From NCBI GenBank assembly GCA_035532115.1, contig DATKRO010000051.1:1-38692 (forward strand): DNA of 38,692 nucleotides, given 5' to 3'. Under the pieces are notes generated by a model. That model was not told the DNA's origin. It saw nothing but the letters and a program-made list of their open reading frames with translations, and searched no databases. Shown piece after piece: positions 17,484 through 26,166 of this stretch. Every line of letters begins with the position of its first letter. Position 1 is the first letter of the stretch. A program made the translations under genes and the position numbers. This DNA is from Acaudatibacter sp035532115 (GTDB lineage: Bacteria; Pseudomonadota; Alphaproteobacteria; Caulobacterales; Caulobacteraceae).

Positions 17484-18887
17484 TTACCGCAGTTGCGAAA
17501 GGGCGTCCGTCACCCGGCCCAACGCCTCGCTGCGCCCCAGCGCCGCCAGGGCCGCGGCGAGGTCCGGAGCGACGGCGCCGGCGGCCAGGATGATGCGCAG
17601 CGCCGGCCCGAACGCGCCGAACCCCCCCCCCTCGGCGGCGGCGAACGCCTTCAGCCGCTCGGCCAGGGCCGCGGGCGTCCAGTCGCCGTGGGCCTCGAGG
17701 ACGCCGGCGAGCCGGCCCAGGCGCGCCCTGACCTCCTCGGTGAAGGCGCCGCGCTCCTTCTCGCCAAGCGCGATCGGCCGGTCGGCGAGCGCGAAGAGGG
17801 TGAGGTCGGCGAGCTCCAGCGTCGTCTTGGCGCCCTCCTTGACCAGCGGGATCGTCCGCGCCAGCCGCGCCTCGGCGTCGGCGGGAAGGTGCGCGCCGCG
17901 GCTCCTCAGCGCCTCCAGCGCCAGCCCCGCCAGACGTCGGTCGTCGGCGAGGCGGATGTAGTGCTGGTTGACGTGGTTGAGCTTGGCCCAGTCGAGCCGC
18001 GCCGGCGAGGCCACCACGTGCTCCAGCTCGAACCAGCGCGCCGCCTCTTCGTCCGAGAAGATCTCGTCGTCGCCGTGCCCCCAGCCGAGCCGGGCCAGAT
18101 AGTTGCGCATCGCCTCGGGCAGGTAGCCCATGCCGGCGAATTCGGAGACGGCCTGGGCGCCGTGGCGCTTGGAGAGCTTGGCGCCGTCGGGCCCGTGGAT
18201 CATCGGCAGATGGGCGAACACCGGCACGCGCCAGCCCAGCCCCTGATAGATCAGCATCTGCCGCGCCGCATTGTTCAGATGGTCGTCGCCGCGGATCACG
18301 TGGGTGACGCCCATGTCGTGGTCGTCCACCACCACGGCCAGATTGTAGGTGGGCGAGCCGTCGGCGCGCAGCAGGATGAGATCGTCGAGCTGGCGGTTCT
18401 GGAACACCACGTCGCCCTTGACCTTGTCGCGCACCACGGTCTCGCCCTGCAGCGGCGCGCGCAGGCGCACCACGAAGGGCAGGTTCGAGCCGGTCTCGGC
18501 CGTCCGCTCGCGCCAGGGCGAGCGGATCGGGCGGCCCTCGGCGCGGGCGCGCTCGCGCTCCTGGCCAAGTTCATCGATGGTCATGTAGCAGCGGTACGCC
18601 GCGCCCTTCTCCAGCATCTCCAGCGCCGCCGCGCGATGCCGGTCGGACCTCGCGTGCTGGAAGATCGGCGCTTCGTCGACCTCCAGGCCCAGCCAGCGCA
18701 GGCCCTCGAAGATCGCCCCCACCGCCTCGGCCGTGGAGCGCTCGCGGTCGGTGTCCTCGATCCGCAGCAGGAACCTGCCGCCGGCGTGGCGGGCGTAGAG
18801 AAGGTTGAAAAGCGCCGTCCGCGCAGTGCCTATGTGCATCATCCCGGTGGGCGAGGGGGCGATGCGGGTGACGACGGGAGCGGACAT
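17484..18887 (-). CDS. gltX: Glutamyl-tRNA synthetase
   Basis: A 467-residue class I aminoacyl-tRNA synthetase. The ATP-binding signatures are visible: R-I-A-P-S-P-T-G-M-M-H-I-G-T-A near the N-terminus (HIGH variant) and K-L-S-K-R in D-G-A-K-L-S-K-R-H-G (KMSKS variant). R-I-E-D-T-D-R-E-R and D-D-H-D-M-G-V-T-H-V-I-R-G-D-D-H are also diagnostic. It charges tRNA-Glu, and in many alphaproteobacteria also tRNA-Gln. I chose the ATG at 18887 (M-S-A-P-V-V-T-R-I); an ATG 12 codons upstream adds an unconserved leader. A run of ten C on the plus strand (17622-17631, encoding E-G-G-G-F) lies near the C-terminus; the frame stays intact through it. Its 5' end overlaps the comEC-like gene on the opposite strand. 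Confidence 0.96.
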   Translation of the reverse strand: MSAPVVTRIAPSPTGMMHIGTARTALFNLLYARHAGGRFLLRIEDTDRERSTAEAVGAIFEGLRWLGLEVDEAPIFQHARSDRHRAAALEMLEKGAAYRCYMTIDELGQERERARAEGRPIRSPWRERTAETGSNLPFVVRLRAPLQGETVVRDKVKGDVVFQNRQLDDLILLRADGSPTYNLAVVVDDHDMGVTHVIRGDDHLNNAARQMLIYQGLGWRVPVFAHLPMIHGPDGAKLSKRHGAQAVSEFAGMGYLPEAMRNYLARLGWGHGDDEIFSDEEAARWFELEHVVASPARLDWAKLNHVNQHYIRLADDRRLAGLALEALRSRGAHLPADAEARLARTIPLVKEGAKTTLELADLTLFALADRPIALGEKERGAFTEEVRARLGRLAGVLEAHGDWTPAALAERLKAFAAAEGGGFGAFGPALRIILAAGAVAPDLAAALAALGRSEALGRVTDALSQLR

Positions 18888-21081
18888 CGCGGTTCCGGGA
18901 GGCTGGGCGCGGGGTCTTAGCACGCGCCTCGCCGGGCTTCCTAGGCCCGCGCACCTGGCCCGCGCCCTCCTCGGCGAGGCCGCCGCCCAGCTCGACCGGC
19001 TGTTCGTCTGGTCGCCGGTCGCCGTCGGCGCCGGGGCCGCCGCTTACCTGGGCTGCGCGGCCGAGCCCCGCCTCTGGCCGGCGCTGACCGCCGCCATCGT
19101 GCTCGGCGCCGGGGCGGTGCTGGTGGGCCGGCTCGGCGGCGCCCGGGCCTTGCACGCCGCCCTGACGCTCTGCGCCCTCGCCGCCGCCGGCTTCGCGCTC
19201 GCCAAGCTGCGCAGCGACCATGTCGCCGCCCCGATCGTGCCGCCGCATCTGGGCGTCGCCCACGTGCAGGGCTGGGTGGTCGACGTCGAGACGCCCAGCC
19301 ACGCCGGCCCGCGGCTGCTGATCGCGCCGACCTACATCAGCCATCTCGGCGCCGAGGCGCTGCCGCTGCGCATCCGCATCGTCATGCCGCCGGCGACCCT
19401 GGCTGCGCCGGGCGAGGCGATCGACGTCTCGGCCCTCCTCGACCCACCGCCGCCGCCGGCCGCGCCGGGCGCCTACGACTTCGCCCGGGACGCCTGGTTC
19501 GCGGGCGAGGGCGGCGTGGGGCTGGCCAGGACGGCGCCGACGCCGATCGCCTTGCCGGCGCCGCCATGGCGGCTCTCGATGGAGATGGCGGTGAACGCCC
19601 TGCGCTGGAACGTGGCGCGCCGGCTCGCCGCCGATCTCGACCGCGCCATGGGCGGCCACGCCGGCGATGCGGTGGGGCTCGCCATCGCGGTGACCACCAG
19701 CCATCAGGACTGGCTGAGCCAGGGCGCCCGCAACGACCTGAGGAACGCCGGGCTGGCGCACATGCTGGCGATCGCCGGGCTGCACACCGCCGCGCTCAGC
19801 GGCTTCGTGTTCTTCTCGCTGCGCCTGCTCGTCGCCGCCTGGCCGTGGCTGGCGCTGCGGGTTTCGGGCAAGAAGCTCGCGGCCCTGGGCGCCATGCTCG
19901 CGGTGCTCGCCTATCTGGTGCTCTCCGGCGCCCACCCGCCGGCGCGCCGGGCGGCGATCACCGCCTGCGTCGCCTTCACCGCCATCCTGCTCGACCGGCG
20001 CGCGGTGAGCCTGAGATCGCTGGCGCTCGCCGCCCTCATCATCCTGGCCGCCGAGCCCGAGGTGGTGCTGCAGCCCGGCTTCGAGATGTCGTTCTGCGCC
20101 ACCGCCTCGCTGGTGGCCATGGCCGAGATCTGGCCGCGCCTCGCCAGCCCCAGGGGCCTCGCCTGGCCCATCGGCTGGCTGCAGCGCGGCCGCGACGGGC
20201 TGATCGCCCTCTTCATGGTCAGTCTCGTCGCCGGCGCCGCCACCGGGCCGTTCGCGATCCAGCACTTCAACCGCATCGCCAGCTTCGGCGTCTTCGCCAA
20301 CCTCACCGCCGACTTCGCCGCCGCCGTGGTGATGATGCCGGCGCTCGCCGTGGCCCTGCTGCTGGAACTCATCGGCCACGGCGCGGCCCTGCCGGCGCTC
20401 TGCGTCGCCGGATGGGCGGCCAGGGCGATCCTCGGGATCGCGCACTTCTTCGCGAACGCGCCGGCGGCCAGCTTCTCCCCCTCGGCCGCGCCGCCGATCG
20501 CGCTCGCCTCGTCCTATCTCGGCATCCTCTTCGTCTGCCTCTGGAGCGGCCGGCTGAGGTGGATCGGGCTGCCCTTCGCCGCCGCCGTCGCCCTGTGGCC
20601 GCGCCCGCCGGCGCCGCTGATCTGGCTCGCCGGCGACGGCGCCGACGCGGCTCTGGCCCTGCAGGGCCGGGAGGTGGTGCTGCGGCCGGGGGTGCGCAGC
20701 TACGCCACCGGGCTTTGGGCGCAGCGGCGCGGCCTGGCGCTTCCCGCCGACCCGGCGCGAGCGCGCGGCGCGCTCTTCGACTGCGACTACTGGTCGTGCA
20801 CGGCCAGAGCCGGCGTCGCGCCGGCGCTCGGCATCTGGTGGACCCGGCGCAAACCGCGCCCGCAGCGCCTCGCCGAGCTGTGCGCCCGCTCCGACATCCT
20901 GGTGCTGCGCGCGGCGGTGCGCCCGCCCGGCGCCTGCCGCGGCGCCCTGGTGCTCGGCCCGGCCGATTTCGCCCGCGGCGGCGCGGCGGAGGTGTTCCGC
21001 AGCGCGGCGGGATGGCGCCTGGTCTGGGCGCAGCCGCTGCGCGGCGTGCGGCCCTGGAGCCTCAATGGTAGCGGCGGATGA
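18865..21081 (+). CDS. comEC: ComEC/Rec2-family membrane protein
   Basis: A protein of about 738 residues. An N-terminal membrane region precedes a soluble OB-like segment (V-Q-G-W-V-V-D-V-E), then comes the competence domain with N-A-G-L-A-H-M-L-A-I-A-G-L-H-T-A and several hydrophobic helices, including L-S-G-A-H-P-P-A-R-R-A-A-I-T-A. ComEC proteins form the inner-membrane channel for DNA uptake. The C-terminal part (from about 580) resembles the domain that is a metallo-beta-lactamase fold in Bacillus-type ComEC, but no H-x-H-x-D-H metal motif is visible, so any nuclease role is doubtful. The start is uncertain: I give ATG 18865, which overlaps gltX divergently; a later GTG or similar start is possible. 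The end overlaps lexA convergently by 20 bases. Confidence 0.85.
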   Translation, partial: RVTTGADIAVPGGWARGLSTRLAGLPRPAHLARALLGEAAAQLDRLFVWSPVAVGAGAAAYLGCAAEPRLWPALTAAIVLGAGAVLVGRLGGARALHAALTLCALAAAGFALAKLRSDHVAAPIVPPHLGVAHVQGWVVDVETPSHAGPRLLIAPTYISHLGAEALPLRIRIVMPPATLAAPGEAIDVSALLDPPPPPAAPGAYDFARDAWFAGEGGVGLARTAPTPIALPAPPWRLSMEMAVNALRWNVARRLAADLDRAMGGHAGDAVGLAIAVTTSHQDWLSQGARNDLRNAGLAHMLAIAGLHTAALSGFVFFSLRLLVAAWPWLALRVSGKKLAALGAMLAVLAYLVLSGAHPPARRAAITACVAFTAILLDRRAVSLRSLALAALIILAAEPEVVLQPGFEMSFCATASLVAMAEIWPRLASPRGLAWPIGWLQRGRDGLIALFMVSLVAGAATGPFAIQHFNRIASFGVFANLTADFAAAVVMMPALAVALLLELIGHGAALPALCVAGWAARAILGIAHFFANAPAASFSPSAAPPIALASSYLGILFVCLWSGRLRWIGLPFAAAVALWPRPPAPLIWLAGDGADAALALQGREVVLRPGVRSYATGLWAQRRGLALPADPARARGALFDCDYWSCTARAGVAPALGIWWTRRKPRPQRLAELCARSDILVLRAAVRPPGACRGALVLGPADFARGGAAEVFRSAAGWRLVWAQPLRGVRPWSLNGSGG

Positions 21082-21757
21082 GCCCCACCAGCTTGCCCTG
21101 AACCTGGACCTGGTCGGGGCCGAAGATGCGCGTCTCGTAGGCGGGATTGGCGGCCTCGAGGGCGATGGAGGCGCCCTTGCGGCGCAGGCGCTTCAGGGTG
21201 GCTTCCTCGCCCATCACCAGGGCCACGACGATCTCGCCGGAATTGGCCGTGGCGCCGCGGCGGATGACCACGAAGTCGCCATCGAGGATGCCGGCGTGGA
21301 TCATCGAATCGCCCTGCACCTCGAGCACGAAGTGCTCGCCGGCGCCGAGGATCGATTCGGGCACCAGCATGCGGTCGCGCTCGTGCTGGATCGCCTCGAT
21401 CGGGGTGCCCGCGGCGATCTTGCCCAGGAGCGGCACCTCGCGCACGTCGTTGGCGGCGATGGCGGGGGCCAGGGCGCGATCGGTCTCCACCAGGGTGGGG
21501 CGGAAGGCGCCGCGCCCCTTCGGCGGCGCCGTCGCGGTCGCCTGCTCGGGCAGCTTGACCACCTCCAGCGCCCGCGCCCGGTGCGGCAGGCGGCGCAGGA
21601 AGCCGCGCTCCTCCAGCGCCGTGATCAGCCGGTGGATCCCCGACTTCGACGCCAGATCGAGGGCTTCCTTCATCTCGTCGAAGGAGGGGGACACGCCGCT
21701 CTCCTTGATCCGCTCGTGGATGAACATGAGCAGTTCGTGCTGCTTGCGCGTGAGCAT
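21062..21757 (-). CDS. lexA: LexA SOS-response repressor
   Basis: A 231-residue repressor. The N-terminal winged helix-turn-helix (M-L-T-R-K-Q-H-E-L-L onward, with S-P-S-F-D-E-M and S-K-S-G-I-H-R-L-I) binds operator DNA. The C-terminal S24 peptidase domain carries the self-cleavage bond A116-G117, the nucleophile S151 in G-D-S-M-I-H and the general base K189 in A-T-L-K-R-L. RecA filaments stimulate cleavage and so release SOS genes. A GTTC-N7-GTTC box lies about 60 bases upstream, so it is probably autoregulated. The linker (about residues 70-100) is long and Pro/Ala-rich, common in alphaproteobacteria. It is convergent with comEC. Confidence 0.97.
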   Translation of the reverse strand: MLTRKQHELLMFIHERIKESGVSPSFDEMKEALDLASKSGIHRLITALEERGFLRRLPHRARALEVVKLPEQATATAPPKGRGAFRPTLVETDRALAPAIAANDVREVPLLGKIAAGTPIEAIQHERDRMLVPESILGAGEHFVLEVQGDSMIHAGILDGDFVVIRRGATANSGEIVVALVMGEEATLKRLRRKGASIALEAANPAYETRIFGPDQVQVQGKLVGLIRRYH

Positions 21758-21817
21758 CTTCGCCGCCTCGTAAATCGGCGCCGTCGCCGGGCCGGAACAA
21801 ACCGAAAACCTTCCGGC

Positions 21818-21832
21818 GTTCTCTAGGTGTTC
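21818..21832 (-). promoter_or_regulatory. Alphaproteobacterial SOS (LexA) box upstream of lexA
   Basis: The plus strand reads GTTC, seven bases, GTTC. This is the direct-repeat LexA box known for alphaproteobacteria, quite unlike the enteric CTG-N10-CAG. On the lexA-reading strand a TTGACA-like -35 lies just upstream (21841-21846), so bound LexA would cover the core promoter. This supports autoregulation. Confidence 0.85.
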
Positions 21833-21840
21833 CCGGTAAA

Positions 21841-21846
21841 TGTCAA
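21841..21846 (-). promoter_or_regulatory. Probable -35 element of the lexA promoter
   Basis: The minus strand reads TTGACA, a perfect -35 hexamer. A weak -10 candidate (TAGAGA, 21820-21825) has only 15 bases of spacing and overlaps the SOS box. The -10 assignment is tentative. Confidence 0.5.
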
Positions 21847-21935
21847 GTAAACGGAATCCCGAGCGAATACCGGGCGTTGACGCGCAGCACGGCGCCGGCC
21901 AGCGAGGCGCCGGTCCGCGGCGACTCGTGAAGCCA

Positions 21936-22221
21936 CCGTATTCGCGCCGTTTTCTACGGCCGCCCTTGCCCCCGTCGCCCCACGTCGGCGCGGTCCGAGC
22001 GGGGCGGCCAGGGCCGCCGCGCTGCGCCGGCCGTATTCGGACCGTTGTCTACGGTCGCCGCCTCGGAGATGCCCCGCGCCGGCGGTCCGACCGGAGTGCC
22101 CCGCGCCGCGCTGAAGCCACCGTATTCGCGCCGTTGCCTACGGTCGATGCGTCCCGACGCCGGCGCCGAGTCGGCGAAGTCGCGGGCGGCCAGCGCCGTA
22201 TTCGGACCGTTGTCTACGGTC
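21936..22221. repeat. Four-copy interspersed repeat with conserved dyad
   Basis: Four copies of a unit of about 25 bases begin at 21936, 22031, 22120 and 22196, separated by 70, 64 and 51 unrelated bases. Each opens with CCGTATTCG and ends with a short inverted repeat, xCCGT-N5-ACGGx. Units 1 and 3 share TTCGCGCC; units 2 and 4 share TTCGGACC and are identical over the 25 bases, so the order alternates A-B-A-B. The dyad is GCCGT/ACGGC in unit 1, GACCGT/ACGGTC in units 2 and 4, and GCCGT/ACGGT in unit 3. The region lies upstream of lexA, between it and the broken beta-helix gene. No known family is recognised. Variable spacing and small copy number argue against CRISPR. Confidence 0.85.
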
Positions 22222-22376
22222 GCCCGCCGCGCCGGCTCGGAGGCGTCGGTCGTGCTCATGGGTTGCGTCTCCTGGCTCTGGGCTGCGCGCCGGCGGCGCG
22301 GGTCGCTGCACGCAACAGCTTACCGCAATCCACACCTCGGCTATGGCGAGGTTAGGCGAGGGCGCGCCCCGCCGCC

Positions 22377-24339
22377 TCAGAGCGTACCGGCGAGGAGATT
22401 GGCGGCGCCGAACGCGCCGGCCGCAGTGACCGGCGCGCCGTCGCAGAACACCTTGGCCGAGGTCGCGATCGCGTCCAGGATCGCGGTGGCGCTGACCTCG
22501 ACGTAGTCGCAGCCGGACAGCTCCACCGCGGCCGGGCTCGCCGCGCCGGCGTCGCCGCCGATGACGCAGTCCACCTTGCCATGCGAACAGCCGGCGAGTC
22601 TCGCCGCCGGGTTCGAGGACGCGTGGCCGGCCGCGGTCAACAGGCGAAGGTTGTCGCGCAGGACGAAGCCGCGGACGCGGGTCAGATCGTAGCCGAGGGC
22701 GGGCGCCAGCATGAGGTTGCCCTCGCTGGTCAGCCCGTTCACGTCCGTGGCGAGGATGGCGCCGCCGGCGTTGGCGGCGAGGAAGTTGAACTGGTTGCCC
22801 ACCAGGGCGACCATGCCGCCGAGCTTTTCCAGCCACACGGCGTGGCCGCCGGCGGTGGCGTTGACGTAGGCGCCCGACACGGTGACCGCGCAGCTCGAAT
22901 CGGCGTTGCGGATGCGGATGCCGGCGAGCGAGGCGCTGTCGAGCACGCAGTTGCTGATCTTGGCGTCCTCGGTGCGGTAGTCGGCGCCCGCGCCGCCGCC
23001 GCCATCCATGTCGATGCCGAACTCCAGCGTGCCGGTCTCGAAATTGTTGACGTAGAGATCGACGAAGCCGTCGCTGGTCCTCAGCCCGGCGCCGTAGGCG
23101 CCGTGGAAATCGCCCTGGCCGGCCAGCCGTCCGAACGCGGCGCAGCTCTCGAAATAGGAGCTGGCGTTGCGGCCGTTGGCCGAGAGCGGCGCCGAATAGT
23201 CGAGCCAGAAGCCGATGAAGTAGTCGTTGCCCGGATGGGCCGCGCGCATCCGCGCGCCGCGCAGCGCCCGCAGCCTGGTCCAGTAGTTCTCGACGGTTCC
23301 GTAGAAATAGAAGCCGACCAGGTGGCCCAGCGCCTCCACCCCGGTGCAGTCGCCGAGCGCACACCAGCGGAACGCCACCCCGATCGCCGCGGCGGCCGAG
23401 ACGCCCGAAGCCGGATTGCCCAATACCGTCCCGGGCGCTCGCCGGACGGCGAAGTTCGTCAGCCGCCAGTTGGTCAGATAGGTCGCCGGCTGGGCGGCGC
23501 TGTCGACGCCGACCTGCACGCCGATGGCCGCGCCGTCGTCGATGACGATGACGCTCGCCGCCGGATTGGGGCCCTGGTCGGTCTGGGTGGGGTCACCCCC
23601 TGCAGCACCTGGCCGTTGCGGGTGAGCGACAGCTTCGAGCGCGTCCAGTATTCGCCCGAGCCGAGCTGGGTCACCGCAGCGGACTCGATCGAGGCCTGGA
23701 TCGCTGGCTGGCAGTCGAAGGCGCGCTCGCCGGCCCGGGCGCCCCACCATTCGGGCAAGGCGGGCAGGGGATAGTGGGCCGGATCGAAGACGATGGTCCC
23801 GCGGCCCTGGGTCGCGTTCTCGAACACCTGGACGGGCGGCGCGGCGAACCCGCCGGCGAAGGTGACGACCACGCCGTCGTCCGGGCGGACGCCGCTGCGG
23901 GGGCCATCTCGACCCGGGCGCCCAGCGCGACGCTGCGGGCGAAGCGATGGGTTCCCGAGAAGCACCAGACCGGGCCGGCGGCCGCCGCGGCGCGCCAGGC
24001 GGCGCTGTCGTCGCCCACGCCGTCGCCGAGCGCGCCGAACATCTGCGGGGTGCGGACCTCCTCGGCGAGATCGAACCAGGTTCCGTTGCGGCTCTTGCGG
24101 TGCGTCGCGCTCGCAGGTCCCGCCTGCCGGGCCGAGAGCGCGTAGCGGGCCGCGCCGATGCCGACGCGCCGGAAGCCCGAGGTCTGCACCAGGCCAGCGC
24201 TGGCCGGAAGGGCCGTGGCGCCGAAATCGACCCAGAGGCCGGCGCCGGCGGCGGGGGCGGCGGCGCTCGCCCGGGGCGCCTCGGCGCCGAGGGCGAGCGC
24301 GGCCATCAGGGCGCGGCGGGTGGAGGCGGGCTGGGTCAC
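22377..24339 (-). pseudogene. Secreted right-handed beta-helix (pectin-lyase-fold) protein, two frameshifts
   Basis: Similarity continues through three successive frames. The first part (from 24339) begins with a twin-arginine-type or Sec leader (R-R-A-L-M-A-A-L-A-L-G) and reaches F-G-A-L-G-D-G-V-G-D-D-S-A-A-W, the segment typical of Pectate_lyase_3 and tailspike-like proteins. The reading then shifts near 23896-23903, and again near 23596-23600. The third part (to 22377) is a long repetitive beta-helix rich in N, G and D. Each shift is explained by one missing base in a G/C run; adding both back gives exactly 655 codons including the stop. The GTG start overlaps the trpC stop in GTGA, so it would be coupled to the trp operon. 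It is either a recently broken gene or an intact one with two homopolymer sequencing errors. The substrate or cell-surface role is unknown. Confidence 0.75.
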
Positions 24340-25127
24340 GCGAGGAGCGCCCGGGTGGCGGCGGCGACGTCGGGCTGGCGCATCAGGGCCTCGCCCACCA
24401 GCATGGCGTGCGCGCCGGCGGCGGCGAGGCGGGCGGCGTCTGCGCCCGAGGCTATGCCGCTTTCGGCCACCAGGAGGGCGCCGCGGGGCGCGCGCGGGGC
24501 GAGCCGCTCGGTCACGCCAAGGTCGGTGGCGAAGCTGCGCAGGTCGCGGTTGTTGACACCGATCAGCCGCGCGCCGAGGGCGTCGGCGCGGTCGAGCTCG
24601 GCCTCGTCGTGCACCTCGACGAGGCTGTCCATGCCCAGCCGCGCCGCTTCGGCCATCAGCTCGGCGGCGAGGCCGTCGTCGGCCATGGCCAGGATCACCA
24701 GCACCGCGTCGGCGCCCAGGGCGCGCGACTCGGCCACCTGCCAGGGATCGACGAGGAACTCCTTGCGCAGGCAGGGCAGGGCGGTGGCGTCCCGCGCGGA
24801 GGCGAGGAAGGCGTCCTCGCCCATGAAGCTCGGCGCGTCCGTCAGCACCGAGAGGCAGGCCGCGCCGCCGGCCTGGTAGGCGCCCGCCAGCGCCGGCGGA
24901 TGGAAGTCCGGCCGGATCAGCCCCTTGGAGGGCGAGGCCTTCTTGATCTCGGCGATCAGCGCGAGGCGCCCGGGCGAGCCGGCCCGCTCCAGCGCCGCGA
25001 CGAACCCCCGCACCGGCCCGGCGGCGGCGGCCCGCGCCTCGATCTGCGACTGGCTGGTCCGGCGTCGGCGCGCGGCCACCTCCTCGCGCTTGTAGGCCGC
25101 GATCCTGGCCAGGGTGTCGCTGCTCAT
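24336..25127 (-). CDS. trpC: Indole-3-glycerol phosphate synthase
   Basis: A 263-residue TIM-barrel enzyme that closes the indole ring of indole-3-glycerol phosphate in tryptophan synthesis. Landmarks are A-E-I-K-K-A-S-P-S-K-G near residue 60, L-R-K-E-F-L-V-D-P-W, L-V-E-V-H-D-E-A-E-L, G-V-N-N-R-D-L and A-E-S-G-I. It is monofunctional (no TrpF fused). It begins 10 bases after the trpD stop, so it belongs to the trpEGDC run. Its stop overlaps the GTG of the beta-helix gene. Confidence 0.97.
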   Translation of the reverse strand: MSSDTLARIAAYKREEVAARRRRTSQSQIEARAAAAGPVRGFVAALERAGSPGRLALIAEIKKASPSKGLIRPDFHPPALAGAYQAGGAACLSVLTDAPSFMGEDAFLASARDATALPCLRKEFLVDPWQVAESRALGADAVLVILAMADDGLAAELMAEAARLGMDSLVEVHDEAELDRADALGARLIGVNNRDLRSFATDLGVTERLAPRAPRGALLVAESGIASGADAARLAAAGAHAMLVGEALMRQPDVAAATRALLA

Positions 25128-25137
25128 GGCTGATTGG

Positions 25138-26154
25138 TCATGGCTGGTTGGTCACCTCGACCAGCCGCTGCAGCGCCCGGCGGGCGCGGTCCTCGTCGAT
25201 GGCGGCGGCGGCGAGGGCGACGCCCTCGCGCAAGGTCTCGGCGCGGTCGCTCACCAGCAGCGCCGCGGCCGCGTTCAGGAGCACGATGTCGCGATAGGGT
25301 CCGGGCCGGCCGTCCAGAAGCTCGGCCATCGCCTGGGCGTTGGCGCCCGGATCGCCGCCGACGAGGTCGCTGCGCGCCGCGCGCGGCAGGCCCACCGCCT
25401 CGGGCGTGACCTGGAAGAGGCGCACCGCGCCGTCGCGCCACTCGGCCACCTGGGTGGTTCCGGTGGTGGTCAGCTCGTCGAGGCCGTCGCCGTGCGCCAC
25501 CCAGGCGCGCTGCGAGCCCAGCGCCCCCAGCACCCGCGCCACCGGCTCGACCCAGCGCGGCTCGTAGACGCCCAGCAGCTGGCGCTGGGCGCCGGCCGGG
25601 TTGGAGAGCGGCCCCAGCAAGTTGAAGATGGTGCGAAACCCCAGCTCCTGGCGGATCGGCAGCACGTGGCGGATGGCGGCGTGATGGGCCGGCGCGAACA
25701 GGAAGCAGACGTTCGCCTCGTCGAGGGCGCGCCGCTGCTGGTCCAGCCCGGCCGAGATGTTGACGCCCAGCGCCATCAGCACGTCGGCGCCGCCCGAGCG
25801 CGACGAGATCGCCCGGTTGCCGTGCTTGGCCACCTTCAACCCGGCCCCGGCGCAGACCAGCGCCACCGCCGTGGAGACGTTGAGCGTATGGGCGCCATCG
25901 CCGCCGGTGCCGCAGACGTCGATCACCTGGTAGGGATGCTTCAGGGTGACCGCGGCGCGGCGCAGCGCCCGGGCGCAGGCGGTGATCTCGCCCACCGTCT
26001 CGCCGCGCAGGCGCATGGCGGTGAGCGCGGCAGCCACCTGGGCGGGCGTCGGCTCGCCACGCAGGCAGGCGGCGAAGAAGCTCTCCGCGTCGGCCTCGGT
26101 GAGCGTGGCGCCGTCGGCGAGGCGGGCGAGCAGGGGCTTGAAGGCGTCGGACAT
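25138..26154 (-). CDS. trpD: Anthranilate phosphoribosyltransferase
   Basis: A 338-residue enzyme that joins anthranilate to phosphoribosyl pyrophosphate. The PRPP-binding block D-V-C-G-T-G-G-D-G-A-H-T-L-N-V-S-T and the K-H-G-N-R-A-I-S-S-R-S-G-G-A-D loop are clear, and the start M-S-D-A-F-K-P-L-L fits the family. It is separate from TrpG, not fused as in enteric bacteria. It begins 12 bases after the trpG stop and is followed 10 bases later by trpC. Confidence 0.97.
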   Translation of the reverse strand: MSDAFKPLLARLADGATLTEADAESFFAACLRGEPTPAQVAAALTAMRLRGETVGEITACARALRRAAVTLKHPYQVIDVCGTGGDGAHTLNVSTAVALVCAGAGLKVAKHGNRAISSRSGGADVLMALGVNISAGLDQQRRALDEANVCFLFAPAHHAAIRHVLPIRQELGFRTIFNLLGPLSNPAGAQRQLLGVYEPRWVEPVARVLGALGSQRAWVAHGDGLDELTTTGTTQVAEWRDGAVRLFQVTPEAVGLPRAARSDLVGGDPGANAQAMAELLDGRPGPYRDIVLLNAAAALLVSDRAETLREGVALAAAAIDEDRARRALQRLVEVTNQP

Positions 26155-26166
26155 CGGCTGGGCGCG

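Noticed and set aside
21936..22221. CRISPR array
   Set aside because: Only four units, spacers of 70, 64 and 51 bases, two alternating unit types and no cas gene nearby.
21954..22259. A 101-codon minus-strand frame (M-S-T-T-D-A-S) with a GGAGACG upstream
   Set aside because: It is mostly made of the repeat units, which fall in different frames within it, so the conservation is not at the protein level. A real small gene cannot be fully excluded.
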